Shown here: positions 49,563 through 61,829 of the stretch, piece after piece
How positions within the stretch are numbered: position 1 is the stretch's first letter
Layout of the letters: the number at the start of each line of letters is the position of its first letter
Assembly: GCF_045679555.1 (NCBI RefSeq)
Contig: NC_092115.1
Location: forward strand, 35,224,728 to 35,288,727
Length of the DNA: 64,000 nt
Source: Salvelinus alpinus
Taxonomy: Eukaryota; Chordata; Actinopteri; Salmoniformes; Salmonidae
Reading direction: 5' to 3'
Translations under genes and position numbers: made by a program
The notes under the pieces: generated by a model
What the model was told of the DNA's origin: nothing
Database searches by the model: none
The model's input: only the letters and a program-made list of their open reading frames with translations

Positions 49563-51063
49563 TCACTACTCATTCCAGGGTTTTTCTTTATTTTTACTAT
49601 TTTCTACATTGTAGAATAATAGTGAAGACATCAAAACTAGAAATAACACATATGGAATCATGTAGTAACCAAAAAAGTGTTAAACAAATCAAAATATATT
49701 TGATATTTGACTTTCTAAGTAGCCACCCTTTGCCTTGATGACAGCTTTGCACACTCTTGGCAATTTCTCAACCAGCTTCATGAGGTAGTCACCTGGAATG
49801 CATTTCAAGTAACAGGTGTGCCTTGTTAAAAGTTCATTTATGGAACTTCTTTCCTTAAATGCGTTTGTTGTGACAAGGTAGGAGTGGTATACAGAGGATA
49901 GCTCTATTTGGTAAAAGACCATATTATGCCAAGAACAGCTCAAATAAGCAAAGAGAAATGACAGTCCATCATTACTTTAAGACATGAAGGTCAGTCAATC
50001 CGGAACATTTCAAGAACTTTAAAAGTTTCTTCATGTGCAGTCACAAAAACCATCAAGCACTATGATGAAACTGCCTCTCATGAGGACTGCCACAGGAAAG
50101 GATGACCCAGAGTTACGTCTGCTGCGGAGGATAAGTTCATTAGAGCTACCAGCCTCAGAAATGGCAGACCAAATACATGCTTCACAGTTCAAGTAACAGA
50201 CACATCTCAACATGAACTGTTCAGAGGAGACTGCGTGAATCAGGCCTTCATGGTCGAATTGGTGCAAAGAAACCACTACTAAAGGACACCGATAAGAAGA
50301 AGAGACTTGCTTGGGCCAAGAAACACAGACAATTGACATTAGACTGGTGGAAATCTGTCCTTTGGTCTGATGAGTCCAAATTTGAGATTTTTGGTTCTAA
50401 CTGCTGTTTCTTTGTGAGATGTAGAGTAGGTGAATTGATGATCTCTGCATATGTGGTTCCCACCGTGAAGCATGGAGGAGGAGGTGTGGGGGTGCTTTGC
50501 TGGTGACGCTGTCAGGGATTTTATTTAGAATTCAAGGCACACTTAACCAGCATGGCTACCATATCATTCTGCAGCGATACGCCATCCCATCTGGTTTGCG
50601 CTTAGTGGGACCTTCATTTGTTTTTCAACAGGACAATGACCCAACACACCTTCAGGCTGTGCAAGGGCTATTTGACCAAGAAGGACAGTGATGGAGTGCT
50701 GCATCAGATTACCTGGCCTCCACAATCACCCGACCTCAACCCAATTGAGATGGTTTGGGATGAGTTGGACTGCAGAGTGAAGGAAGAGCAGCCAACAAGT
50801 GCTCAGCATATGTGGAAACTCCCAAGAATGTTGGAAATGCATTCCAGGTGAAGCTGGTTGAGAATGCTAATAATGTCCAAAGTTTAAAGGCAAAGGGTGG
50901 CTACTGAAGAATCTCAAATTTAAATTACATATTTTGATATGTTTAACACTTTTTTTTGTTGCTGCATGATTCCATATGTGTTATTTCACGGTTACAATGT
51001 AGAAAATAGTAAAAACAAAGACCCTGGAATGAGTAAGTGTGTCTAAACTTTTGATTAGTACTG
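49563..51063 (+). mobile_element. Tc1-like element, decayed transposase (plus strand)
   Basis: The inner terminal sequences CTACTCATTCCAGGG...TTTTTACTATTTTCTACATT (left) and the complementary GTAGAAAATAGTAAAAACAA (right) pair. The outermost 30 bp of the left end are missing. The plus-strand transposase is full of stops. Recognisable remains are TGGTCTGATGAG (first Asp), FVFQQDNDPTHLQAV (second Asp, about 50618) and [15 protein letters not shown] (Glu, about 50730). Confidence 0.9.
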
Positions 51064-52528
51064 TATATATTTGTTACTGCTCGACTAAAACAATCTCGGT
51101 CGACCAACAGCCTAACGACCAAACAATCGACAAGTCGACTAATTGGGGTCAGCCCTAAAACATATATAGGTCCATTATCTTTTCTACGTACTTTATATCC
51201 GTTTTAGTCATTTAACTTTACACTGAATGTCTTTTTCCGTCTCTAAAATGTATTAACTTAACAATGGATTTAGGCAACCCGAAAAACACTTAGGCAGGCC
51301 GCGCAAGGATTACAATGGCAGAAAAATCCCTGACTTGAAGTTGTGCAAGGCTACTCGTAGTTCAAGGATAAAGTATAACGTTTTTCTGTAAACGGTGGTC
51401 TCGGACCGTGACATGCATAAGATGATCAGAGTCATGGAGATGATCAGGTGCCCTTCAATCTTGATGACAGTGGTCTTTAACCACTGATATGTGTTGATAA
51501 ACTCTTATGATGAACACTGATTATTGCTTTAGACTGACAATGCAAAATATATCAACTTGGAACTGCGCTGGCAATCTAGCACTTTTTTTAACTGCGTCCA
51601 TTTTATTTAATGATCTCAAGAATGGCGTGCTCATGCTGGAGTTTTATGTCTGTTTTTATGTGGTGAAGCCAAAGACAACATTTCTAATTTTAACTTTCAA
51701 TTCAATACATCTTTATTGTTCTTGAGCAGCTGCAGCTGAAAACCTTTTCTTAATTTTTTTTATACAAGCTAATCAAACATTTTAGGCTACTTTGTGGTTA
51801 TAATAGTATAATGGCACAGTTGCAATAACCACTCAATTACAAGTGCAACCCTTCAGGTTCTTCATAGGCTTGTATTTTGTTTTGTTAACACCATGTCCAT
51901 TTTTAGATCACTATTTCAACCAGATGTTGGCCCATTTCAGTCACTTATATCCATGGGTTTAGGGAGTGTGATGTCACAGCTAGGTCAGGTCAGATTGACA
52001 TTAAACACGAACGCCAAGTGTGATGCAATTCTGTATGTGAGAGACCCGAGTAACGGAAAGAGGCAGAAAGGTGGTGTTGGGGGGGTGCAGAGGAATGGTT
52101 TGATCTGCCTGCATGTACTGCGGCTGTGTGTGTGTCAGTCTGCGAGGCGTCTGCTCCTTATGATTTGTGCGTTTAGCTCCCGTCCTCTGGAGCATCTGGC
52201 TCTTATCTCCCCCTCTTCTCGCTCACACACACACAAAGGAGGCTTCTCCAAGGAGGTGGTCCGGAGCTGGTCTACTATTCCCCACTCCCCTTCGCTCTCT
52301 ATAAAATGTTCCCTTAGATCTGCACTTTCAAACCGTTTTATGTGGCCCCACTGTGCTGCGTTGGCTTGCCTCCCCACGTCTCAACACCAATTGTATGTTA
52401 ATAAATCATCCTGTGGTAGTCAGTTGGAGGAGCTAGTTCTGGCGTGGCCCCTGGGCTGCTGCTGCGTTCTTTACACAGCCATGTGAGTTAACTCAGCGCG
52501 GAATACTGTACGTTTCTGAAGCGCACTG

Positions 52529-53036
52529 CGTACAGGTAACTGCAAAAATACAGGAAACACCAAAATAAAGTGTCTTAATAGGGCGTTGGGCCAACCCGAG
52601 CCGGCATAAATTCTACACGTGTCTGGAACTCTATTGGAGCGATGCGACACAATTCTTCCACGAGAAATGTCATAGTTTGGAGTTTTGTAAATAGTGGTGG
52701 AAAGCACCGTCTCAGGCTCCGTTCCAGCATTTCCTGTAAGTGTTCAATTGTGTTGAGATTTGGTGACTAAGACGGCCATGGCATAGGGTTTACATTGTTT
52801 TCATGCTCATCAAACCATTCAGTGACCACCTGTGCCCTGTTGATGGGAGTATTGCCATCCTATGGGGGCATAGCCATATTAGGCAAAATAATGCCCTGCC
52901 CAGGATTTTTATAGATGGATGATGGGATGTTAATTGTTTTATCCACTCAGGAACCACACCTGTGTGGAAGCACCTGCTTTCAATCTACTTTGTATACCCC
53001 TCAAGTGTTTCCATTGTTTTTGCAGTTACCTGTACG
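52529..53036. mobile_element. Tc1-derived non-autonomous element F
   Basis: The left terminus CGTACAGGTAACTGCAAAAA is mirrored by TTTTTGCAGTTACCTGTACG at the right end, with GGAAACACC / GGTGTTTCC-like inner arms. It is about 508 bp with no complete transposase. Confidence 0.82.
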
Positions 53037-53363
53037 TCCCCTGCTATTTTTTCAAAAACAGCCGTTGAGTTGCATATCTGGTTGGAATGCCAGTTTTGTA
53101 TATGCGTTGTATGGTCGAGTGGAAGAGTAAGGGACGCTACAGCGGTTTGTTGCATCTCTGTTGGCTTCTTTTTATTAGTCAAGATAGAAGAAAGGCAGAC
53201 AGATTCAGCAATGAAACATGACACTTGATCAATAATCACTTAGTGAAGATGAGAGCCGCCGTGTCTAAGTCGAGGCATCTGGCTACACCTGATCATTGAC
53301 ACTATCATCCAGTCAGTCAGAACATTGAAGAGAGAAGAGCTCCGGTAGGACGGTATGTAGTCA

Positions 53364-53449
53364 TCAAAGCATAGCTACAGCTGGTTGAAGGGGACCAAAT
53401 CCATTCAAGAGGTGATTTGGTTCCTTTTTACCAGCTTTAGCAAAGCATT
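53364..53449 (-). ncRNA. mir133a-1: mir-133a precursor hairpin, antisense in mib1 intron 12
   Basis: The minus strand forms a hairpin of about 86 nt. The 3p arm (53378-53399) is identical to mature miR-133a-3p as I know it, starting TTTGGTCCCC and ending CCAGCTG; the final G separates miR-133a from miR-133b. The 5p arm (53415-53436) starts AGCTGGTAAAAAGGAACC, one base different from the human arm (A for T). The loop and basal stem (AATGCTTTGCT / AGCTATGCTTTGA) also match the human miR-133a-1 precursor closely. miR-133a represses genes such as SRF in muscle differentiation. Its location antisense in intron 12 of mib1 matches the mammalian locus. Confidence 0.96.
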
Positions 53450-53689
53450 AGGTGTTCACTGGGTCAAGGACTGGAGTGTAGGCATCCCAGATGGAACAAG
53501 CTGGAAACATGAACATACAGTTTAATACAGTACAGAGAAATGTGTAGTGTACTAATACTGCAATTAGGACATCAGCCATCAAGTATTATGTCTGTCCGCT
53601 CCATTAACTAAAATCGCTACTCTACCCCACCCCCTCTTCCCCACGCCACAGCCATATCTCCCTCACGCTCTGCTCTGCCCTCCCAGCCA

Positions 53690-53960
53690 GTCTATTTATC
53701 CTTGTTGCCATGTTTTAAGTTGCCAAACCAAACCAGGGAGGAAAAATGGTTCCCTAAGAAAAGGATAATAATCTGTCGCGGTGCACTTGAGTCAAATGTC
53801 CCGGAGTCATGTAGCAATTACAGCCTGTGACGGATGGGACCTGCTGCGTGTCTGTGTGCGCACGCCAGGTCACTGAAACCGAGGCCGACACCCATACCTC
53901 CGCAGTCAGCCTCACACACTCCTAATGCAGCGCTCAAGGGGCCATTACTTTGGCCCAGTC
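53690..53960. promoter_or_regulatory. candidate intragenic regulatory region between the two microRNAs (weak)
   Basis: Unique-looking, GC-balanced sequence about 300 bp upstream (for the minus strand) of the mir-133a hairpin. It has an MEF2-like CTATTTATCC (53696, one base off consensus). In mammals a MEF2-dependent enhancer lies between miR-1-2 and miR-133a-1; this assignment is by position and motif only. Confidence 0.25.
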
Positions 53961-55829
53961 ATTCATATCAGTCGTAGACTGATTTTAAAATACTATGTAT
54001 TTAAATGATGAGCGTTCTTATGTCTTTCATGGTGGTCCTTTCAATGAATGTCATAGGCTTGCTGGTTAACTGTGCTTTTTAACTGTCATTTAGTTATTAT
54101 ACCTTGTTGTTGCTCCAATTTTCGGAACAGTTTTGATGTGAATAGGCTATTCTATGAGTACACCTAAGAGCCACTTTCTAAGAGCAGAGCAGCAGCTGAG
54201 GGACAGATCGGGAGAGCGATAGAGAGAGATCAGCACAGGGGCCGCTCGGTATGGCACAGGAGAGAGGCTATTTGCAACACACACACACTAGATGAGTCAG
54301 ATGGGTGGGGGCCGGCTGCACCATTTCGTCCACTGTCCATAACAGGGCAAAAGCAAGGGGTCGACAGACCGACAGGCAGGCACTGAGCATTTGATAATGT
54401 CAGCATCTGCTGTGTGGTGTCAGTCAGACAGCAGGTTATGGCCAGAGAGAGAGACCCCGTAGACAGTTGGTAGAATAGCTGCTATGGCTTTACAGAAAGG
54501 GAGGGAGAGATTGAGGGATGGAGACATAAGCAGATGGTTATTGACAGAAGGACTGAGAAAGGTTAGATTGGGGGGGTAACTAAAGAGATAGTCTCTTGAA
54601 ATGACATTTGAGCTTGACGTAACCATTTCACCCTACCCTCATTGGGAAGGTCTCTTATACCTTTCTCTACGTTTTCTAATTTCCGAGTTCCAAACCCCCT
54701 CCTTCAAGCAGTAACGGCTTAGCTTACCCTAAAGTGTAGCTGCACCCTGAGCTAGCCTACACTTCATAGAAAAGGCAAACGCAGGTCTGTCTCAGTCTTC
54801 AAGCATTTTAGTTTACACCACAGAGAATCTGAGTGCCTATACCACCAGTTTTATCTTCATGAATCAAATATGACTGCACTGAAGTAAAAAGAAAAACCAG
54901 AATGTATTAAGAGGGAACAAGTAGGTTACAAATTCCACCTCTCTTTCTGAAGTCAAAAAATTTGACTTTTTTTTTCTTTCGTTTTTTTTTTTTTCTGTCT
55001 TGATGTCGCTGGAATGGCACTGGTACACATTGTCAAAGACTGAATTAAGAATCTTGCTTCTTCCCTACCTCCTTTCACTTTCTCTCATGGAAGGCAAATG
55101 GAATACAATCCTCGCAGCGCCATCCTCAGCATGTTAATCAAACCACAACGGAGTGCCATTGTGTTGTATTTCATTAAACTAGTCCCATAGCACAAAGGTG
55201 TCCCAGACGAAGCCATTGCTTGACTGCTTTGCGCTAGCATGGTCTGGTTTGCACTGTGCTGCTTTTAGCAGATTTTGTGTTAGCGCAGCGCTCAGCTCAC
55301 TACAACAACATCCACAAGCTTTTGTTTTACACTGCAGACAAAAAACGCAATGGAAACGCTTTCTTAGTTTTGTTATACCTTTTTCAGCTGCCACAGCCCT
55401 CTTCCCCCCTCCTCTCTCTCCTGTGGGCCTTTATTTGTTTGAAGCAGTGATACAATTGGAATCGTCTGACAGGGCCGAAGCTGGCCCTGATCCTGCATTG
55501 TCACTTTTCGACGGTCCTAAGCTGCACTGCCAACTGCCGTGCGGCGCAGCAAAGCATTTGGCAAGCATAGCAAACTGAACAATGAGGCTAGGAATCAGCG
55601 GAGGGGTGCAGAGGGGTTTTCAGAGGGGTCGGGGGGGTATGTTGGGAGAGACATGGCTCAGGCTATAGCTGGACTGGACATACAGTAGGGCTAACGCCAC
55701 ACACCATGCCTGCCGTATGATCCAGCACTGTGGCAGAGCCAGCAGCTTTTTAAACGGCAGCAACTGCCTGCCTGCCTCTTTCTCTGATCTGCCTCCTCAG
55801 CAACTCTCCTCTCTGCTGCGTTTTCATCC

Positions 55830-55960
55830 CATCGCCGCGCTTTTATTAAACAAAGATAGCAACATTTTGCCATAATTCACCTTCCTTATTTTCCTGTCCC
55901 GAGGGACCTTTGGAAAAGATTATAGTATTAATAGTGGCGCTCTGGCCTGGCTCTCTGGCA
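55830..55960. promoter_or_regulatory. AT-rich candidate regulatory segment (weak)
   Basis: Contains GATA-type AAAGATAGC and TATAGTATTAATAG, whose complement CTATTAATAC is one base off the MEF2 consensus. It lies between the two microRNA hairpins. No direct proof of function. Confidence 0.25.
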
Positions 55961-56126
55961 TACCTATTTCTCTCTCTCTCTCCCTCCCCCTGTACTGGTT
56001 GCAAGCTAAGTTGCAGCTGGCTGTGATTCAAAAGGCCATAATGCAGTAAAGCCCACCAATGTTGAAAGGAGGACCTGTTCCTATGACGATGTCACAGGGT
56101 CTGAGTTTGTCGGTGACGCAACTAAC

Positions 56127-56463
56127 TCGTTCCTTACTAGCTCCAACCAAGTCGTTCCTTACTAGCTCCAACCAAGTCGTTCCTTACTAGCTCCAACCAA
56201 GTCGTTCCTTACTAGCTCCAACCAAGTCGTTCCTTACTAGCTCCAACCAAGTCGTTCCTTACTAGCTCCAACCAAGTCGTTCCTTACTAGCTCCAACCAA
56301 GTCGTTCCTTACTAGCTCCAACCAAGTCGTTCCTTACTAGCTCCAACCAAGTCGTTCCTTACTAGCTCCAACCAAGTCGTTCCTTACTAGCTCCAACCAA
56401 GTCGTTCCTTACTAGCTCCAACCAAGTCGTTCCTTACTAGCTCCAACCAAGTCGTTCCTTACT
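56127..56463. repeat. 25-bp minisatellite, about 13.5 near-identical copies
   Basis: The unit TCGTTCCTTACTAGCTCCAA plus CCAAG is repeated without visible variation. It starts about 410 bp downstream, in the minus-strand direction, of the mir-1 hairpin, so it should lie inside the primary microRNA transcript. There are no spacers, so it is not a CRISPR array. Confidence 0.96.
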
Positions 56464-56873
56464 GACTGGAACTAACTGACAGAACCAATTAATTCCGCCA
56501 CACAGAAGAATAATACAAGCCAAACACGCTAACCCTATATCTCCACTCTGGTAGACACATGTAAGCTAAACAATCGTTTTGGGAAATATTCTGATTTCTT
56601 GGTTAATATTGTGGATCATATTGCCAGTTAGAGAAACCAGCATTAACTGTCCCTACAGCGGTTATATTGCTGCAGTGACACTTCCCCTAAACAGTATAGC
56701 TAATGTCTTCTCCCCTCTCTCCACTCCGCCCACTATTCTAATTTACACCCCCCGAAATCGCGGTCGTGTTCACAATCATCTCCACACACAGCGATATAGA
56801 TCGTCAACAACAAAAAAACAGCGACTCATCAATCAAGAAACATTCCCCGTCGCTCTGCCAGTTGAGGGTCCAC

Positions 56874-56960
56874 ACCTCACCAAGAATACATACTTCTTTA
56901 CATTCCATAGCAGTCATATATTCATATGGGTACATAAAGAAGTATGTACACCAAGTAGGC
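56874..56960 (-). ncRNA. mir1-2: mir-1 precursor hairpin, antisense in mib1 intron 12
   Basis: The minus strand forms the mir-1 hairpin. The 3p arm (56886-56907) is identical to mature miR-1-3p, beginning TGGAATGTAAAGAAG. The 5p arm begins ACATACTTCTTTATGTACCC and the basal stem has CCTACTTGG / TTCTTGGTGAGG. The loop (ATATGAATATATGACTGCT) differs slightly from the human miR-1-2 loop. miR-1 is the main heart and skeletal muscle microRNA. On the minus strand mir-1 comes first and mir-133a 3.4 kb later, the order of the mammalian bicistronic unit. The open frames crossing it on the plus strand are spurious. Confidence 0.97.
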
Positions 56961-59900
56961 AATCACAGGGAATTCACAAGGTCGCACGGAGCAGCTAGTA
57001 GAGGCAGCATAGATTTTCTCTCTCACCGTTTTCCCCCTCCTAAGAACGCAGTGTGAGTCTGCACCGTAAGGTGACTTTGAGCGTGATTTCAGATCAACAC
57101 TTGAAGCTGCTTTTCTTTAGCCACCCAGTAAAGTTGAACCAGCCCCCCCACTACTTTCAGAAGTGTTCCAGTCCAGTCGGTGCTGTTTGTCCCGGTGATC
57201 CCATCAGTCCTCCAGAGAACTGGGACAAACCATTGGGAACAGGGAGTTTTTTTCTTTTCTTTTCTCTCGCTCTCATTTAACAGCAAGAAAAGGTTGTCCT
57301 GGTCTTCTTCCAGCAAATAAAAAAAGAAAGAGGACGAGTGTAGAGAGGTGGGTCAAAAATGTAAAAGCGGTGGAGACTAAGGGTAGTTGACTTGTTCGTT
57401 GCTGGTTATGCGTCCTTGGTAGGTGGTTAGCCTCTGTGCACCTTGTCTTGTATGAGGCTTGATCCTACTGTCCTGGAAATAGGGGAGCACTTTCAAGTTA
57501 CGTAGGCTACATGGTATACTTTTACACCTCCCTGATCCTCCCCCCGCTCTCTCTCTCTCTCTCTTACTCCCACCCTCTTCCCCATATCCCTAACCAGTTA
57601 TGCACCTCCCTCCCTCCTCGCTCTTGTCCCATACATGTCTCTGGTGTCACTGTCTGCCCCTCGCCCCCCAGCTAGCGGTGTGTCCAGTGTCCACCCAGCT
57701 CCCTGCTGGCCCGTTGCCTCCTGCTGATGTTTGAAAACGAGGGTGGCGATCTATCCAAGTGGAACAGGAAGCTATTGTGAGCAGGATTTGGGTTTTAGGC
57801 TCATACACAGGCAGGCAGTGCAGAACAGGCAGGCAGCACAAAACAGGCAGGCCAGAGGTCACATGCATGCGCTAATACTGCTGGCCTGCCCACTCAGCAC
57901 TTGTATGTTGATTGGCCGTTGGTGGCGCTGCTCTTTTTTTAATTTCCCCCCTCGCTCTTTTCTCCACCTCTTTCTCTCTGTTCCTTGGTTCTGTGGGTGT
58001 TTCGCTCCCTTTCTTCTTGTCACTCTTTCTCCCTCCTCACCTGCCCGTCCCGTGTTTACGGTGGCAGCAGCTGTTCTGTTAGAGGGGGAGAATATGACAG
58101 ATAGGAGGCGATAGATCAATAACGATTTGCGCGACGGCGTGAAAAGTTCAGCGAGTCTCTAATGAATCTTTAACCCAGCTCAACACATTCCACAAGTCAA
58201 CACTGCCTGGTGGCAGCTTGTACTCCCAACCCCCCTCTCTAAACCACTAGCAGTCTAGCTTAGGCGCTGACTGAGGCTATGGCTGTGTGGGGGAGAGTTA
58301 GTTTACATGTTACCTCTAAACACTTATGTTTGTGAATGTGGATGACGAGTGTGGATGTGTTAATGCCATATATAGTGAAAAGTATTTGTGAGTTCTGGTT
58401 CTGGAAATAGGAATGAATGAAGAGTTGGCCATTGAGAATTGGAGGTGTCCTGTCCAGTTGTTCTCAGCTTAAAGATGGTTCAGGGCTGCCTGGGTGGGTG
58501 GGTGAGGCAGCTCTGCTGTGTTGGTGTGACGTCCCGTTTAGGAAAAGTCACAGCCACCCGAGAGAATGAGTGAGAAGGGGGGGATTCCTCCTGGAGGACT
58601 AGCTAACTAGCGACTGACTGACTGACGTAAAGGGAAGGAGTGAATGAGCAGAGTTGGTGCCTTGCTGTCTGGCATTGCCCTGGCCTGCTCTGGTGTGGTC
58701 TGAGATATACAGTAGCACTGCAGTATTGTGCCCTGCCTGCCTGCCCCTAGCAAGTGTGAGAAAGAGCGAGGGAGGGAGAGGGGAAGAGCGAGAGAAACTG
58801 GGTTACTACCACCACTGCATGGGTTCAGCCAGCCAGTGACACACATCCACTCAGTCAGCCGTAACCCCCTTCAGCCCTCCTCCCCCCCTGTCCCCACCCC
58901 TCTACCTCCACATCGGTGTTAATTCACTGACCCAGTTTTGTACCGTCAATCCGGTCCATTTCATCCTCCCCTGTTCTGTTTAAAACTCAAGTCCCGTTTG
59001 TTCGCCATGGCAACCGACGCCGTTCGTTATGGCTTCGTTACGACACCTCGTCGTCATCCACACCGACGATATCATCCACATTCTGACCATCCGGCCGTCA
59101 TCCTCGGGACTATCATGTCTTCAAAACGTACCCCTACGATTTAAAGAAAAAACGACGACGATGATGATGTCCCCGTTCCAAAAATGAAGTCTTAGGTCTT
59201 ATCTTGGCTAGTGAATGAAAAGGCACGAGGGTAATCAAATACCCAGAAATGTTCTATCGCCATCAGATATCTCCTTTAGCAAGTGGATGCAAAAAAATTG
59301 ATGAGTTCCCGGTCAGGTAGATAGAGGACAAAGTGTGAAGACGAAGAGCGAATGGTTCTGTCTTTGGCTGTCTCCGTCTCCACGTCAGTGCGGGTTTGAG
59401 CTAACGAGTCCGTCATTAGATATCAGAGGGGCTGCAACCGTGACACCTAATGAGCCAGGCAGAGCGGGAGCTCTGATGCTGCTGCTGCTGCTGCAGCAGC
59501 ATGTCCGGCCACAGCACAACCGGGTGAGTGCGGGAGGGGGAGGGAGAGAGGGAAACAACAAAAATATCCATGTGGACGTCAACTTAACAGACAGCAACTT
59601 TTCCTCCACGTTCATTTCACCTTCACCTGCTTCTTCTTTCTCTTTTTTTCGTTCCAAACTCCTTCCTTCCCGGCCGGTGTTCCCTTTTTCTTCCTGTGGG
59701 TCTACCCAGGCAGCCAGCAAGAGACCACAGAAGAGACAAGCCCCAAGGTGTTGGTTGGTTAAGTTATTTTCTGTCCTACTGGCTGGCTGCTACTGTGTGC
59801 TGCTGACTGCTGCTACTGCAGAACAGTAAATTCCACTCCCCCCTTCCCGACTGACTACGCTACTCACAGCCAAGCCATGCGCTTAATAATGGATTGCGTC

Positions 59901-60209
59901 CCTCCCCTGAAAGAGATAGAAGAGGACGGAGGAGAGGGAAGAGACGTCAGGGGCCCGTCGGGTAAATTCCCCCTTTTGAATGAAAAGGGGGGGAGCATAT
60001 GTTACCTGTCAGATCAGTTTGTTAACTGGGGCTGCTCCTCCTCTTCTCCCTCTCCTCCTCCTCCTTCTCTCTTCTTCCGTAGTGAGGAGAACCATAATGA
60101 CCTAGAGAGCTTGCGCTCCAGCTGCTGCAGCCATCGTGTGCTGGGTGCATGCCTGACTCGCTGAATCAGCTCTCTGGTTGGGGGAGGGAGCGTCAGAGTC
60201 AGGGAGAGG

Positions 60210-60261
60210 TGGGGGGGGGGGGGGGGGGGGGCTCTCTCTCTCTCTCTCTCACACACACACT
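60210..60261. repeat. compound microsatellite (G)n(CT)n(CA)n
   Basis: About 22 G, then about 10 CT units, then about 5 AC units in direct succession. The G run is a potential sequencing-length uncertainty. Confidence 0.95.
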
Positions 60262-60975
60262 CAAGCCATACCTTTAGGAGGGGAAAGACATCGGTCTGAC
60301 ATGAGGAGCTAGCTGCCGTTTGAAAAAGGTGTCGGAGGAATGAAAAAACTGCAGCATTCCTCTGTACCATGTGCATTCTGAGGGAGAGACGGAAGGGAGG
60401 ATTCCCTGGTCTGTAGGAGACAGGCAGAAAGTGTAGCACGTATTCTCCCTCTCCCTCCTTCCCTTTCCCTCTTTCTTCTTATTCATATGACACACATACA
60501 GCCTCTGCGCTTTCTGTGCTGGGGATTTCTAAAACGCAACACTTTTATTATTCAGTGCAACTACTTCACAAGAGAAGAGTGAGGGAGTCAGCCGAGTAGT
60601 TTTGAAAATATTTGCCATAAAAAACAGGTCTTGATAGCAATTTGCTCATGTTACAGTTAGCGAACACAGTTAAAGGAGGAAAAGGGTAGCCTATTTTATT
60701 AACCTTTATTTAAATCTGCAATGTATAACTTTTTGGGCAATCCAACCAAATTCACATAGAAATGTGTGTTATTGATCTGTCATTCTCTTTGAAAGCAAGT
60801 TTAAGAAGTGGTAGATCTGTTCTATATACGCTGTTTCTGTGCTTGCTGTTAAGTTTTGTTTTTGCATCTTTTACTTTGGGTTTTGTACACTAGCTTCAAA
60901 CAGTTGAAAATACAATATTTTTTTGTTATGGAAAATATATTTCACAGCAGTTTAGATGGTTCATTGATTCTCTAC

Positions 60976-61330
60976 ACCAGGGGTTCACAAACTTGTTCAC
61001 TCGGGGCCCCTTCCAGCACCAGTACCACGTCTATTTCTATGGGCACAAGCACTGTTTGACACAAACTGTTCACACCCCTCTTGTTGGTCTAGATAATTTT
61101 GCAGGTTTAAAGCTTATTTCCTGCAATTCTACACATTTTTTCAAGTGTTGCGAGATAAAATGTTGCACATTTAAAGCAAATTTTCTCGCAATTCTATACA
61201 TTTTGCCATGTCTAATGTGTATTCATGTCATATTTGAGTGACACCAAAATGAACTATCCTGTGAACTATTACAACTGTCAAGAGCCGGACTGAGTTCCTT
61301 AAAAATAAAATATATATTTTTTCGTTTTTT
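60976..61330. repeat. hAT-like dispersed repeat
   Basis: Begins ACACCAGGGGTTCACAAACT and contains TTTCCTGCAATTCTACACAT and CGCAATTCTATACATTTTGC, the motif set shared with 35688-36425. The right end is not defined. Confidence 0.5.
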
Positions 61331-61829
61331 GTGGGGTAAAAAAAACAAGCCTCTTGCTAGGGTGAACTGGAGCTATTATGAGGCCGTTCATAGTTCACAG
61401 CTGAAATCTTTACACTAGACGTGACACCCTCATTAGGCCAAACCAACCCAGCAGGGGTCACCTCTTCAGGGGGAGAAGGTCACGGTGGTAGTGGGAGGTA
61501 GGGCAGCTAACTCACGCACACTTAAAACGCACACAGCGAATAAGACAAGCTTAACTGGTGGTGTCCCCCATAGAAATGCAATGACTAGAAAGGGCATTTC
61601 TATGAGTCTATTTCTGTTGTGTCCCTTCCTCACAGGACAGAAAGCAAAGCTACCGTTCGTTACTTGACTCTCTCTTTATGGCTAGCCAAGCATTTGAAAC
61701 ACGCATTCAGAATTGGTCCCAGGTTGCTGGGCTGCTCCGTTGTCTCTCTCTTTCCACCACCACCTCCCTGACCATATTTAGTCAAGCAGTGTGTCTCCGC
61801 GTCACTCCCCCTTCCCTTCCGTAAACCCC

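Noticed and set aside
56579..56998. 139-codon plus-strand frame crossing the mir-1 locus
   Set aside because: It overlaps the conserved hairpin on the other strand and resembles no protein family; chance frame.
57731..58114. 127-codon frame in intron 12
   Set aside because: Contains QNRQAAQNRQ from a short tandem repeat and a pyrimidine-rich tail; no recognised domain.
59335..59829. 164-codon plus-strand frame in intron 12
   Set aside because: Low-complexity content (poly-Leu/Gln from CTG repeats, Ser/Phe-rich), no splice context and no recognised domain; likely chance.
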